64,000 bases of DNA from UBA1672 sp050633645 (GCA_050633645.1 JBOEGX010000001.1:1-64000), one strand, 5' to 3'; shown: positions 33,725 through 43,610, counted from the stretch's first letter. The notes: generated by a model from the sequence alone, not told the origin. Numbers and translations: made by a program.

Positions 33725-35332
33725 TTAATTTTCTAATATGGCTTGCGCCAAAATTTTACGAGCTTCAACCTCAAAGCCCGAATGTGTTAGGGCAGTTGTT
33801 ATATGCCCTAATGTTTCTAAGTGCACATCACGGTTGGTGGTATTATTGGCTATAATTGCCGCCAGCAATACAGTTTGTGCAATGTGTTGATTTTTACTCG
33901 ACCGTGTTAGCTCATCGATAATAACAAGCGGAGGCATGGTATAGCTTTTCTTAGCGGCCAAGTCAAAACCATTTTCATAAATATTGAAGACTTTATCGCT
34001 GTTATTTTCTGTGCTGTCAATATTTTCTATAATAATGTTTAAGCCATTAGCAAAAGCATCGGATAGTAAGTAAGGAGTTATGATTTTTTGTGAAGCCTTA
34101 ATTTCATTTTTATCAACAGGTTTTGATAGTGTGTTTATTGAGAAAACTAATTTTTCAATAAGCTTTTTTTTCTCTAAATCATCTGTGTCTATGGAAGCTA
34201 AATCGCTAATCCATTCTGAGGGTGGGAGTGTGTTGGTGAGCATAAATAAACGTATTGCGCGCTCTACGTGCCCTAGGTTTAAGTCGTCCGCATCAATTTT
34301 TGATATTTCGTTTAAGAATGGTAATAAGATGCCATCGCCGTAGGTGTTTGCTAGTTTAAATGCTTGTTCGATTTTTGTGCGGCGGCTGGCGGGGATTATT
34401 GCCCCGTCAATATCGTCTAGAATTTTGGCGATTTGTGAAAGTCCGCTTTGTGCATCTTTGTTAGTGTTTTCATAGATATTGGTTAGGTTGCCCTCGTCAA
34501 TTAATCCGTTAAGAGCGGCTAGCCCATATAATGTGACGCGTTGATCATCAGACAAATTAGTGTTTTGCAGGATCGGGAGAATATTATTGGAGTGAATTCT
34601 TCTGTATTCACTAATTTCTAACGAAGAAATATCGATAGCGTTATGTGCTGTGAGCAGAGCTTGTTCTATGAGAGATAATTCATTGAATGTTTCTGGATTA
34701 TATGGGGTTTTGAAATTTTTATTTGTTAGTAAATCCGTAATAATTTTATTGTCGGATGAGATTAAAATATCCCATTGTGCCCCTGTGCGTTCTGTTGAAT
34801 GACTTAATGTGCAATAGGCATTCATTTCTTGCCAGAAGATATCATCTTTAAATTGCGGGAATAGTGTTTTAATTTCCAGGCACGCTTTTCCGCGTTCGCC
34901 ATTGAACAATAGAGCAATCATGCCTGCCTTGGCCGTGCGTTGGTTTTGCGCGCCGTCTTTTATGGTGCTGTAAAGCGCATATGCTTTTTTATGCTGTCCC
35001 CAATGTAATAACTTTTCAAGTCGGAGGGTGAATAGGTCGCTGCCGTTTGTTGATTGAATGTCGTTTTGTAGTGTTGATAGGTCGGCGCTTGTTAAAAGAA
35101 GGTTGGTAGTTAAGACGTCTAATGCGACCCAGCCTGTTTTATTCGTGCTTTTGATTAGGGTTGCGATTTGTGATCTTTTGGCCTGATGATATATTCCTGC
35201 GCCAAGGTTTTTTGTATCCCCCGCATTATAAAGGCCGTTGCCTTCATATGTGGGTAGCTCTTGCGTGTGGGCGTTTTGAATAGGCGCGATTATACCGATT
35301 AAAATCACAAGTGTGCAAAGGGTGTTTTTCAT
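33725..35332 (-). CDS. secreted helical-repeat protein of unknown function
   Basis: A 535-residue protein with a signal peptide (residues 1-23, ending NAHTQ) and a long helical-repeat body that looks like an alpha-solenoid of irregular TPR-like helix pairs (for example LEKLLHWGQHKKAYALYSTI). It has no enzyme motif. Similar long secreted proteins lie between xerD and aroK in other Alphaproteobacteria, which suggests a conserved but unassigned envelope role. Its ATG overlaps the stop of the upstream 46-residue gene in an ATGA arrangement, so translation is coupled. Confidence 0.75.
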   Translation of the reverse strand: MKNTLCTLVILIGIIAPIQNAHTQELPTYEGNGLYNAGDTKNLGAGIYHQAKRSQIATLIKSTNKTGWVALDVLTTNLLLTSADLSTLQNDIQSTNGSDLFTLRLEKLLHWGQHKKAYALYSTIKDGAQNQRTAKAGMIALLFNGERGKACLEIKTLFPQFKDDIFWQEMNAYCTLSHSTERTGAQWDILISSDNKIITDLLTNKNFKTPYNPETFNELSLIEQALLTAHNAIDISSLEISEYRRIHSNNILPILQNTNLSDDQRVTLYGLAALNGLIDEGNLTNIYENTNKDAQSGLSQIAKILDDIDGAIIPASRRTKIEQAFKLANTYGDGILLPFLNEISKIDADDLNLGHVERAIRLFMLTNTLPPSEWISDLASIDTDDLEKKKLIEKLVFSINTLSKPVDKNEIKASQKIITPYLLSDAFANGLNIIIENIDSTENNSDKVFNIYENGFDLAAKKSYTMPPLVIIDELTRSSKNQHIAQTVLLAAIIANNTTNRDVHLETLGHITTALTHSGFEVEARKILAQAILEN

Positions 35333-35469
35333 TTTATTGCCTCGGTTGCGGAAATTTCTTTGGTTACGGTATCTTGTGGGACAGAAACATCTTTTATGGC
35401 GATAAATGTCACTGTGCCAACAATGATAAAAACAAGGGCGGCGAATAGAATTTTGAATATAAAGGACAT
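35329..35469 (-). CDS. small single-pass membrane protein, 46 aa
   Basis: A short gene that is easy to miss: ATG at 35469, stop at 35329-35331. The protein starts MSFIFKILFAALVFIIVG, a single membrane helix (about 5-25), followed by a short periplasmic tail with DVSVPQDTVTKEIS. The tail resembles the D-x-PAP-x-x-x-VEK-I ending I recall for tiny proteins between xerD and aroK in other Alphaproteobacteria. Its TGA overlaps the ATG of the secreted protein gene (ATGA), indicating coupled translation. No strong ribosome site is visible. Confidence 0.65.
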   Translation of the reverse strand: MSFIFKILFAALVFIIVGTVTFIAIKDVSVPQDTVTKEISATEAIK

Positions 35470-35567
35470 GGCTCGTTGCTTCGTCTTGTGTTGTTATTCA
35501 TTCATGTTTAAATAGGGTATGTATCTATAGCAAAACATTATGATTTTTGAAAGTGATTGCGTGTTAA

Positions 35568-36092
35568 ATGAGTAAAGAACTTACAAGGCCGATTGTTCTT
35601 GTCGGTATGATGGGGAGTGGTAAGAGCCGTGTTGGGCGGCTTTTAGCGACGCGTTTAGGTACCCCGTTTTTTGATGCGGATAAAATCATAGAAGAGCAGC
35701 AAGGGCGATCAATCGGTGATGTTTTTTCTGCAGATGGAGAGAGTGCGTTTCGCGAGATTGAGGCCGATGTTATTTCGGCGCTGTTGCAAAGTCAGCATTC
35801 TGTGATTTCTACGGGTGGTGGTGCGGTTATTACGCCAAGGGTTTTAGACGGAATTAAAGATAGATCCGTTTCCATTTGGCTTCAGACGTCTGTTGAAAAA
35901 ATCATTCCACGCGTTATTAATGATAAGAACCGTCCTTTGCTTCAATGTGGTGATCCGAAATCTAAATTAGAGGGGTTGATGAAAATGCGTGAGCCGTTTT
36001 ATGCCCAGGCTGATATTCATATTTTGAATGAGGATTGTTCGGCCGAAGATACGGTTGATAAAATTATGCAGGCGTTGAACAAATTTATGTGA
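35568..36092 (+). CDS. aroK: shikimate kinase
   Basis: AroK phosphorylates shikimate in the aromatic pathway. The 174-residue protein has the P-loop GMMGSGKSRVG near 14-24, the shikimate-binding FFDADKIIEEQQG, STGGGAV and the lid KNRPLLQ. It is divergent from the small membrane protein gene and lies 34 bases before aroB on the same strand, an operon seen across Proteobacteria. Confidence 0.96.
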   Translation: MSKELTRPIVLVGMMGSGKSRVGRLLATRLGTPFFDADKIIEEQQGRSIGDVFSADGESAFREIEADVISALLQSQHSVISTGGGAVITPRVLDGIKDRSVSIWLQTSVEKIIPRVINDKNRPLLQCGDPKSKLEGLMKMREPFYAQADIHILNEDCSAEDTVDKIMQALNKFM

Positions 36093-36126
36093 TAAAAAGC
36101 ATCACTGAAAACAAAAGAATAAAGTC

Positions 36127-37233
36127 ATGAAAATCAATACAGTACATATTAGCCTTGGTGATCGAAGCTATGATATTTCTATTGGAGCGGGTTTGATTGA
36201 TCAGATCCACAGCCATATTCCTGACAGCGTTCAGGGGCGGAAAGTATTTATCGTTACAGATGAAAATGTTACGCCGTATGCGGGGCGCGTTCGCGATGCC
36301 TTGCGTGATTCTGGCGCGAGTTGGTGTGATGTATTGAGCCTGCCATTTGGTGAAAAGACAAAATCATACGATCACCTGATTCATGTGCATGATTGGATGC
36401 TATCTCATAATATTCATCGTAATTCATTGGTGGTTGCCGTTGGTGGCGGTGTCATTGGTGATTTGGCAGGGTTTGCCGCGGCCAGTATTATGCGCGGGGT
36501 TCCCTTTGTTCAGGTGCCGACGACGTTGTTATCACAGGTGGATAGTTCGGTTGGTGGAAAGACAGGGATTAACACGGCGCATGGTAAGAATTTGGTGGGG
36601 GCGTTTTATCAACCTATATCTGTTGTTATTGATATTGATAGTTTGAAAACTTTGCCACGGCGTGAAGTTTTGGCGGGTTACGCGGAGGTTGTTAAGTATG
36701 GTTTGATCGCGGATAAACCATTTTTTGATTGGCTTGATGAGAATGGCGGGGATGTTATTAACCTTGATCATGACGCGGTGGCTTATGCTATAGAGACGAG
36801 TTGTAAGGCCAAGGCCAAGGTTGTGGAGGAGGATGAGCGCGAAGGCGGGCGGCGTGCTTTGCTGAATTTAGGGCATACATTCGGACATGCGTTGGAGGCA
36901 GCGGCAGGATATGATGGGTCATTGCTGCATGGTGAGGGGGTTTCCATTGGCACGGTGATGGCGTTTGATTTATCTGTACGTATGGGGTTATGCCCTGAGG
37001 ATGATTTGGCGCATGTGAGAGAGCATTTTAGGAAAATGGGTTTGCCTGTGGATGCGCGTGCGATTACGGCTTCACCAGATGAATTAATTGCCACGATGCG
37101 TAAAGATAAAAAATCGATGGATGATACGATGGTGTTTATTGTTGTAAATCATATTGGTTCGGCTTTTGTGTCGAAAGATGTGCCAGAAGATTTGGTGCGC
37201 GCGGTTTTGGTTAATTCTTTGGAAGGTAAATAA
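36127..37233 (+). CDS. aroB: 3-dehydroquinate synthase
   Basis: AroB makes 3-dehydroquinate from DAHP, the second shikimate step. The 368-residue protein has the NAD site GGGVIGDLAGFAAA, PTTLLSQVDSSVGGKTGIN, the metal-ligand GYAEVVKYGLI, and NLGHTFGHALE. Length is standard. It follows aroK by 34 bases and precedes the CorC-like gene by four bases, so all three are likely one transcript. Confidence 0.97.
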   Translation: MKINTVHISLGDRSYDISIGAGLIDQIHSHIPDSVQGRKVFIVTDENVTPYAGRVRDALRDSGASWCDVLSLPFGEKTKSYDHLIHVHDWMLSHNIHRNSLVVAVGGGVIGDLAGFAAASIMRGVPFVQVPTTLLSQVDSSVGGKTGINTAHGKNLVGAFYQPISVVIDIDSLKTLPRREVLAGYAEVVKYGLIADKPFFDWLDENGGDVINLDHDAVAYAIETSCKAKAKVVEEDEREGGRRALLNLGHTFGHALEAAAGYDGSLLHGEGVSIGTVMAFDLSVRMGLCPEDDLAHVREHFRKMGLPVDARAITASPDELIATMRKDKKSMDDTMVFIVVNHIGSAFVSKDVPEDLVRAVLVNSLEGK

Positions 37234-37237
37234 AAGC

Positions 37238-38518
37238 ATGGAGCTATATTTTTCTATCGGTGCAATTATTGTATTGATGATATTATCAGGGTTCTTTTCG
37301 GGGTCTGAGACTGCACTCACCGCAGCGTCACGTGTGCGCCTTCTTTCACGAGAGAAAGAGGGGAATAAGCGTGCGGCGCTTGTGAATCGTATCCGTGAGA
37401 AGAAAGATAAAATGATTGGAGCTTTGTTGCTTGGTAATAACCTTGTCAATATTTTGGCGTCTGCGTTGGCTACAAGTGTTTTAATGGAGTTATTTGGCGA
37501 GGTTGGCGTTGTCTATGCGACGCTTATCATGACATTGTTGGTTTTGATTTTTGCTGAGGTTCTTCCTAAAACTTACGCTTTTCATAACGCCGAGAGCATG
37601 GCGATGCGTATTGCGCCGGTTATTCGTTTTGTGATTTTGATTTTCGCGCCGATAACGCAGGCGGTTACATGGATTGTTCGTCAGGTTTTGAAAGTGTTTG
37701 GGGTTGATATCTCAAGAGTGTCTGGTGGATCTCATCTTGAATTGCTGCGTGGTGTTATTGATATGCATGACGGGGCAGAGCAAAAGGTACAAGAGCAGCG
37801 CGCGATGCTGCGTTCTATTCTTGATTTGGCTGAGGTTGATATCGAGGATATTATTATTCACCGCAAAAATGTAACGATGATTAATGCAGAGCAGCCCGTT
37901 GAGCGGATTGCGGATGAGGTGCTGAACTCGCCTTATACACGTATTCCGCTTTGGATTGATAACCCAGATAATATTGTAGGGATTATTCATGCGAAGCAAT
38001 TTTTACGTGAATTGATGGATGTTGGTGGTGAAATTTCAAATATTGATCTTACGCGCGTGACGATGGAGCCTTGGTTTATTCCTGAAACGACAAACTTATA
38101 TGATCAGCTTCAGGCATTTAGAGAAAGGAAAGAGCATTTTGCGCTTGTCGTGGATGAATATGGCTCGTTCATGGGGATTGTTACGCTTGAGGATATTCTT
38201 GAGGAAATCGTTGGTGAGATTGATGATGAGCATGATGAAGCGATGCAAGGTGTGCGCCGATTGCCGAATGGTTCATATGTCGTTGATGGATCGGTAACTA
38301 TCCGTGATTTGAATCGTGAATTTGATTGGGGGTTGCCTGATGGTGATTATTCGACACTTGCGGGGCTTATTTTGTATGAGTCACAGATGGTTCCTGATAT
38401 CGGGCAGTCATTTCGTTATCATGGTTTTCAAATGGATGTTGTACGAAAACAACGCAACCAAATTACGCTTGTTCGAGTTAAAGAGCCAAAAGAGATAGTA
38501 AGTGATTATTCAGTCTAA
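37238..38518 (+). CDS. CNNM/CorC-HlyC family membrane protein
   Basis: A 426-residue protein with the DUF21 membrane domain (residues 1-190, GSETALTAASRVRL and GALLLGNNLVNILAS), two CBS domains (about 205-325) and a C-terminal CorC_HlyC domain (SYVVDGSVTIRDLNREF). The family is linked to divalent cation efflux or magnesium/cobalt homeostasis. I chose ATG 37238, four bases after the aroB stop with GGAAGG upstream, because the longer frame would run into aroB. Its last nine bases overlap the convergent small gene. Confidence 0.9.
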   Translation: MELYFSIGAIIVLMILSGFFSGSETALTAASRVRLLSREKEGNKRAALVNRIREKKDKMIGALLLGNNLVNILASALATSVLMELFGEVGVVYATLIMTLLVLIFAEVLPKTYAFHNAESMAMRIAPVIRFVILIFAPITQAVTWIVRQVLKVFGVDISRVSGGSHLELLRGVIDMHDGAEQKVQEQRAMLRSILDLAEVDIEDIIIHRKNVTMINAEQPVERIADEVLNSPYTRIPLWIDNPDNIVGIIHAKQFLRELMDVGGEISNIDLTRVTMEPWFIPETTNLYDQLQAFRERKEHFALVVDEYGSFMGIVTLEDILEEIVGEIDDEHDEAMQGVRRLPNGSYVVDGSVTIRDLNREFDWGLPDGDYSTLAGLILYESQMVPDIGQSFRYHGFQMDVVRKQRNQITLVRVKEPKEIVSDYSV

Positions 38519-38830
38519 TTCGCTGGATATGATGATGTTTATTTCTTCATCGATCATTGCGGGGATCTCGAACTCATTATTTTTTTGAGAATCGTATACT
38601 GCGAATTTGAATTGTTGCGTAGCATCTGTGAAGAGTATGTATTGTGGATCCGCGAAGCCTTTATCTTGTAATTCATTAAAATGGTTTGCTATATATTTTT
38701 TTGCTGCGGCATTGGCTGTTTGTGACGGTGTTGCGCCTAAAATTTTGCTTAAGACAGGCATTCTTCCTTGGGGATCGTTTTTATTGTAATTTGTTTTTTC
38801 AATTATAATGCCGTTTTTTTTGATAGCCAC
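38510..38830 (-). CDS. hypothetical protein, 106 aa
   Basis: A 106-residue soluble protein I do not recognise. It has a basic start (IKKNGIIIEK), a helical middle (QTANAAAKKYIANHFNELQ) and a beta-rich, acidic end. The start codon is GTG with only a weak AAG-type ribosome site, and the 3' end overlaps the CorC-like gene by nine bases. A real gene is likely because the frame fills the gap before the aldo/keto reductase, but support is limited. Confidence 0.5.
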   Translation of the reverse strand: MAIKKNGIIIEKTNYNKNDPQGRMPVLSKILGATPSQTANAAAKKYIANHFNELQDKGFADPQYILFTDATQQFKFAVYDSQKNNEFEIPAMIDEEINIIISSELD

Positions 38831-38895
38831 CTTGCGCGCTCATGTGTTCTTTTAAATTTGTGGGATAATAATTAATTTTGGGGGCGATTGTCAAA

Positions 38896-39666
38896 TTATT
38901 GGTTTGATATCTTTTTTAATGTCTGAATGTTTTGTTTTAGGTGGGCTGGGTTGACTGTGCCGATGATAGCGGCGGGTTTGCACGGGTGATTAAGAGCAAA
39001 TTTCATTGCGTCATTAATATTGGTGTTATGCCCACTGGATAATATTTTTTTCAATATGATGCCTTTATTATGTTTTGCGGCGTAATCAAGGACGGGTTTT
39101 TCGTCTGTGTAATCTTGTGTGTACATGGCCATGCATATATCCATAAGCTCCAAGCATTTTACTCCTCCTTGTGCGGTTTTTGTGGATGCGCCGATGGATT
39201 TGACCAGCCCTTGATCTTTGAAGTCGTGCATTTTACGGATGAGAGCATCATTTTGCAGGATGTCCATATCCGAGCCGTCAGAATGGATGAGCAGGGCGTC
39301 GATGTAATTTGTGTTGAGGCGTTTTAGGCTGCGCTTTAATGATATTTCGAAATGATCGGGGGTGAAGATATAAGTTGATTCTCCGTTTTCAAATTCTTCA
39401 CCCGCCTTACCGATGATGGCCCAGTCTTCGCGTTGCCCTTTTAGCAATCGCCCGAGCCGTTCCTCGCTTGTGCCGTAAGAGGGCGCGGTGTCGAGCATAT
39501 TCATGCCGAGGGATTTTGCGATGGTTAAAATTTCGGCGAGAGATTCCTCATCGGGAAGTTCAAACCCCTTTGGGTATTTTACGCCTTGGTTACGACCGAA
39601 TTTGACCGTGCCAAGGCCAAGGCGGGAAACTGTTAATCCTGATTTGCCGAGCTTTATTTTTTCCAT
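38896..39666 (-). CDS. aldo/keto reductase
   Basis: A 256-residue NADPH-dependent oxidoreductase of the AKR fold. The catalytic tetrad is visible: Asp and Tyr in MLDTAPSYGTSEERLG, Lys in IIGKAGEE and His in LLIHSDG; the C-terminal AIIGTVNPAHL binds cofactor. I chose ATG 39666 (MEKIKLGKSGL); an in-frame start at 39681 would add five residues. It overlaps the end of the FAD oxidoreductase gene by 13 bases and so forms an operon with it. Substrate is unknown; it is shorter than many family members. Confidence 0.88.
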   Translation of the reverse strand: MEKIKLGKSGLTVSRLGLGTVKFGRNQGVKYPKGFELPDEESLAEILTIAKSLGMNMLDTAPSYGTSEERLGRLLKGQREDWAIIGKAGEEFENGESTYIFTPDHFEISLKRSLKRLNTNYIDALLIHSDGSDMDILQNDALIRKMHDFKDQGLVKSIGASTKTAQGGVKCLELMDICMAMYTQDYTDEKPVLDYAAKHNKGIILKKILSSGHNTNINDAMKFALNHPCKPAAIIGTVNPAHLKQNIQTLKKISNQ

Positions 39667-40844
39667 TGCGCGGTGTCCCATGGCGTTTGTGTGTAATTGG
39701 CATTATTTAAAAAAGAAAAATCGTTTTGGATATTTGATGGGGTTATGTTTTTTTCCTTTAGAGTTTTTAAAATCATATCACTGAGGAGCGGGGCAAATGT
39801 TAGTTTTGTCGGCCAGCAATACAGCGCGTTTTGACCGTGATGGATGGTGGGGGTGTCGGGCATCCAGCTTTCGGTTTTTGATTTTCCCTCTATACGGTCA
39901 ATCGGCAGTGTACTCCACTGCATTTGATCTATGTCTATATTGGGTAGGTAGGTTTTGAAAGCCTTGATGCAGGCGTTGTAGACATCTTTGGAAGGGGCGT
40001 TTTTTGCGCGTTCTGCCGCGCCGCCGCCGATATACCATACCAGTTCGCCGTCTTTTGTTTTATGGGTGGTGATGGAGGCCACGGGCTTATCCGTCTTACC
40101 AACTAGATGCCCCCAAAGCGGAAAGGGTGCATTTTTAAATATGCCTTGCACAAGGGGACGTTTTTGAGTTTCTAATCCTTTATTATCTTTGCAATCTTCC
40201 GCGATAATTTGATTGCTTGCTGCGCCTGTGAAGATGATTTGTTTCGCGTGGATATTGTGGTTTTTAAGGAATCCGAATGGTTTTTCGGCCTCTTCGTTAG
40301 ATATTTTTTTGATATAGCTCTGATAAGGTTGTGCCAAAGCGCGGATTACAGACGGGATATCCAGAACAGGCTCATCCATAAAAATGAGAGAGCCTTTGAA
40401 TCCAGCGTTTTTGATGTCTTCTGGCCAATTTTTTTTATCAATGGCATGGACGTTATTGCCCAGAGCGCGCTCGGTCACGAGTTTTGTTAAACCACCCATA
40501 AAGCCTGATGGGATGAGGAGTTGTTGTGATTGTGCGTTGATGGTGGCGGTGGATAGATCAACATCACCTTTACCACGCAACGCGGCGCGCCATATATCGG
40601 GCATTTTGCTTATGATAAGGGCGAGTTTGTTGACTTTACCTGCTAGGGAGAATTTTAGGCCTGAATGGATGATGCCTTGTGATGCGATGGTTTGTCCGCA
40701 TCCGATGCTCTCGCGCTCTAAAAGCAGTACATCATAGCCCAATTTTTTTAGGCGATGAAATGTCCATAGCCCCGCTATACCAGCGCCGAAAATGACGATG
40801 TCAGTTTGTATGGCCTTGTTTGTTTTATCCGCCGATTTTTCCAT
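39654..40844 (-). CDS. FAD-dependent oxidoreductase
   Basis: A 396-residue flavoprotein with the N-terminal dinucleotide motif DIVIFGAGIAGLWTFHRL, ERESIGCGQTIASQGIIHSG resembling glycerol-3-phosphate dehydrogenase/DadA-like oxidases, and a C-terminal FAD stretch. The substrate is unknown. I chose ATG 40844, 20 bases inside the secA 3' end, because it lies 16 codons before the FAD motif; the longer frame would read antisense-free through secA but has no ribosome site. It follows secA and precedes the aldo/keto reductase as a coupled unit. Confidence 0.85.
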   Translation of the reverse strand: MEKSADKTNKAIQTDIVIFGAGIAGLWTFHRLKKLGYDVLLLERESIGCGQTIASQGIIHSGLKFSLAGKVNKLALIISKMPDIWRAALRGKGDVDLSTATINAQSQQLLIPSGFMGGLTKLVTERALGNNVHAIDKKNWPEDIKNAGFKGSLIFMDEPVLDIPSVIRALAQPYQSYIKKISNEEAEKPFGFLKNHNIHAKQIIFTGAASNQIIAEDCKDNKGLETQKRPLVQGIFKNAPFPLWGHLVGKTDKPVASITTHKTKDGELVWYIGGGAAERAKNAPSKDVYNACIKAFKTYLPNIDIDQMQWSTLPIDRIEGKSKTESWMPDTPTIHHGQNALYCWPTKLTFAPLLSDMILKTLKEKNITPSNIQNDFSFLNNANYTQTPWDTAQWKK

Positions 40845-43578
40845 GACACTGCTTGTATTTCTTACCTGAACCACAGGGGCAGGGTGCGTTGCGCTGCGTT
40901 TTTGTCCATGTTGATGGATCATTTTTATCAAATGCGGCGTGTTTTATTGTTATTGGTTTTTGTTGCTGCTGTTGTGGCTGTGTTGGGTTTTGTTTTATGC
41001 CAGATCCCGTTAAGGCTGGGTCGGCACGTGTTTCACTTAGCTGTTGTGGAGGGGGGGGCTGATTTCCACCAAAGCTTAAGCTGGCGCGGCCTTCTTCGAC
41101 GTTGAATTCCACCATGCATAGTGTTTGTGTGATGGTTTCGCGCATGGTCTCCAGCATTTCTTGGAACATGGCGAAGGCTTCGGTTTTATACTCATTGAGT
41201 GGGTCTTTTTGTCCGAATGCACGCAGGTTGATCCCTTGACGTAAGTGATCAAGGTTAAGTAAATGCTCTTTCCAATGTTGGTCAAGCATTTGAAGCATGA
41301 TTGATTTCTCAATTTGACGCCAAATGTCAGAGCCGATATTTGCGGTTTTTTCTGCCATTTTCTTATCGGACTTATCAATTAGCCTATCAATTATTTCCGC
41401 ATCGGCGATGCCTTCTTCTTTTGCCCAATCTTTGATAGGAAGTTGCATGTTTAAAAGGCGCATTGTTTCTGTTTCAAGGGTTTCTGTATCCCACTGATCT
41501 GCATATGAGCCTTGCGGGATGCAACGCGTCACCATGTCTTCGATGACATCGTGGCGCATATCCTTGACCATTTCCTCAAGGTTATCTGATTCCATAACTT
41601 CGCGGCGTTCGGCATAAATTTCTTTACGCTGATCGTTCATGACGTTATCGAACTTTAACAAATTCTTACGCATTTCGAAGTTTTGTTGTTCGACTTTTCC
41701 TTGTGCGCGTTCAAGCATTTTTGAAATCCATGGATGCTCTAACGCTTCGCCTTCTTCGAGGCCAATGCGTTTATTGGCAAGGAGGCCTTCGAGTTGCTGG
41801 CCTGCGAAAATGCGCATGAGGTCATCTTCGACGGAGAGGAAGAAAATGGACGCACCAGGGTCACCTTGACGGCCCGAACGACCACGGAGCTGGTTGTCGA
41901 TGCGGCGGGATTCGTGGCGCTCTGTTCCGATGATGTAAAGGCCGCCTGCTTCTAATACTTTTTGTTTGTTTTCTTCAATTTCTTTTTCAATTTTATTTAT
42001 GGCGGCTGCGCGCTTATCGCCTGTAACCGTTTCGGGGATTTCTTGTTCGGTACGCATTTCCAAGTTACCACCAAGTTTGATATCTGTTCCACGGCCTGCC
42101 ATGTTTGTGGCGATGGTGACCGCACCAGGTTGACCAGCTTGTGCGACGATATAGGCTTCTTGTTCATGTTGACGGGCGTTTAGAACGTGGTGCTTTACCT
42201 TTGCCTTTTTCAGGGCGGCGGAAAGTACTTCTGATTTATCAATAGATGTTGTCCCAACCAACACAGGCTGTCCTCGTTTTTGGCAATCTTTGACGAGCTC
42301 GGCGATGGCGTCTTCTTTTTCGCGTAATGATTTATAAATTTTATCGTCTGAATCAATTCGTGCAACAGGACGATTTGTTGGGATTGTGATAACGCCGAGT
42401 TTATAAATTTCGTCAAACTCTGCGGCCTCGGTCATGGCTGTACCTGTCATACCAGATAGTTTCGGGTACATGCGGAAGTAATTTTGGAATGTAATGGATG
42501 CGAGGGTTTGATTTTCATTTTGAATGTTCACACCTTCTTTTGCTTCGATAGCTTGGTGGAGACCTTCGGAGAGGCGGCGACCATCCATCATACGGCCTGT
42601 GAATTCATCAATTAGAATCACTTTACCATCTTTAACGATGTAGTCTTTTTCAGGTTGAAATAATTTATGTGCGCGCAAGGCCTGATTAACATGGTGGACG
42701 AGGGTGATGTTTTGCATGTCGTACATGCTACCCTCTTGAAGGATGTTATGTTCTTTTAGAAGGTTTTCGGCATGCTCTTGACCATCTTCGGTCAAGACAA
42801 CGCTTTTGTGTTTTTCTTCTAAATCATAATCGGCATCAATAAGGTGAGGGATGATTTTATCTACGGCGATATATAATTCGGCATTGCCTTCTGATGGGCC
42901 AGAGATAATAAGCGGGGTTCTGGCTTCGTCGATTAAAATTGAATCGACTTCATCAACGATTGCGAAATTAAACGGGCGTTGTACCATTTGATCGAGGCTG
43001 AATTTCATATTATCGCGTAGATAGTCAAAGCCGAATTCGTTGTTTGTGCCATATGTGATGTCGCATGCATAGGCGGCGCGGCGTTTATCTTCGCTGATTT
43101 TACCTGTTACGCATCCTGTGGTCATGCCCAGGAAGGAGTAGACTTCGCTCATCCATTCGGAGTCACGTTCGGCGAGGTAGTCATTTACGGTGACGACATG
43201 CACGCCTTTGCCCGATAAGGCATTCAGATAAACGGCAAGCGTGGCAACAAGGGTTTTCCCTTCACCTGTGCGCATTTCTGCAATTTTACCATCGGTGAGA
43301 ACAAGCCCGCCAATGAGCTGCGAATCGTAATGGCGTTGCCCAAGTGTTCTTTTGGCGGCTTCGCGAACGACGGCGAAGGCTTCGTATTTCATGTTGTCGA
43401 GAGATTCACCTTTTTCAAGGCGAGTGCGGAATAGATTCGTTTGATTCTTTAGCTCCTCATCACTCATTTTCTCATAGTTTGGCTCAAGGACGTTCACGCC
43501 CTCAATCTGCTTGTGATAGGTTTTTAGAGCACGGTCATTAGATGAACCAAAAATTTTTGTAGCGAGCGCGAGTACCAT
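40825..43578 (-). CDS. secA: preprotein translocase ATPase SecA
   Basis: SecA drives post-translational export through SecYEG. The 917-residue protein has Walker A MRTGEGKTLVATL, VDEVDSILIDEARTPLI, AGRGTDIKLGG, GTERHESRRIDNQLRGR, and a C-terminal zinc tail CPCGSGKKYKQCHG that binds SecB and lipids. A Gln/Pro-rich linker precedes the tail. GGAGAG lies four bases before ATG and a good promoter lies at 43611-43639. The FAD oxidoreductase gene starts inside its last 20 bases. Confidence 0.98.
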   Translation of the reverse strand: MVLALATKIFGSSNDRALKTYHKQIEGVNVLEPNYEKMSDEELKNQTNLFRTRLEKGESLDNMKYEAFAVVREAAKRTLGQRHYDSQLIGGLVLTDGKIAEMRTGEGKTLVATLAVYLNALSGKGVHVVTVNDYLAERDSEWMSEVYSFLGMTTGCVTGKISEDKRRAAYACDITYGTNNEFGFDYLRDNMKFSLDQMVQRPFNFAIVDEVDSILIDEARTPLIISGPSEGNAELYIAVDKIIPHLIDADYDLEEKHKSVVLTEDGQEHAENLLKEHNILQEGSMYDMQNITLVHHVNQALRAHKLFQPEKDYIVKDGKVILIDEFTGRMMDGRRLSEGLHQAIEAKEGVNIQNENQTLASITFQNYFRMYPKLSGMTGTAMTEAAEFDEIYKLGVITIPTNRPVARIDSDDKIYKSLREKEDAIAELVKDCQKRGQPVLVGTTSIDKSEVLSAALKKAKVKHHVLNARQHEQEAYIVAQAGQPGAVTIATNMAGRGTDIKLGGNLEMRTEQEIPETVTGDKRAAAINKIEKEIEENKQKVLEAGGLYIIGTERHESRRIDNQLRGRSGRQGDPGASIFFLSVEDDLMRIFAGQQLEGLLANKRIGLEEGEALEHPWISKMLERAQGKVEQQNFEMRKNLLKFDNVMNDQRKEIYAERREVMESDNLEEMVKDMRHDVIEDMVTRCIPQGSYADQWDTETLETETMRLLNMQLPIKDWAKEEGIADAEIIDRLIDKSDKKMAEKTANIGSDIWRQIEKSIMLQMLDQHWKEHLLNLDHLRQGINLRAFGQKDPLNEYKTEAFAMFQEMLETMRETITQTLCMVEFNVEEGRASLSFGGNQPPPPQQLSETRADPALTGSGIKQNPTQPQQQQQKPITIKHAAFDKNDPSTWTKTQRNAPCPCGSGKKYKQCHGKIGG

Positions 43579-43610
43579 AAACTCTCCATAAAACTAAAGT
43601 GGGTTGTCAT

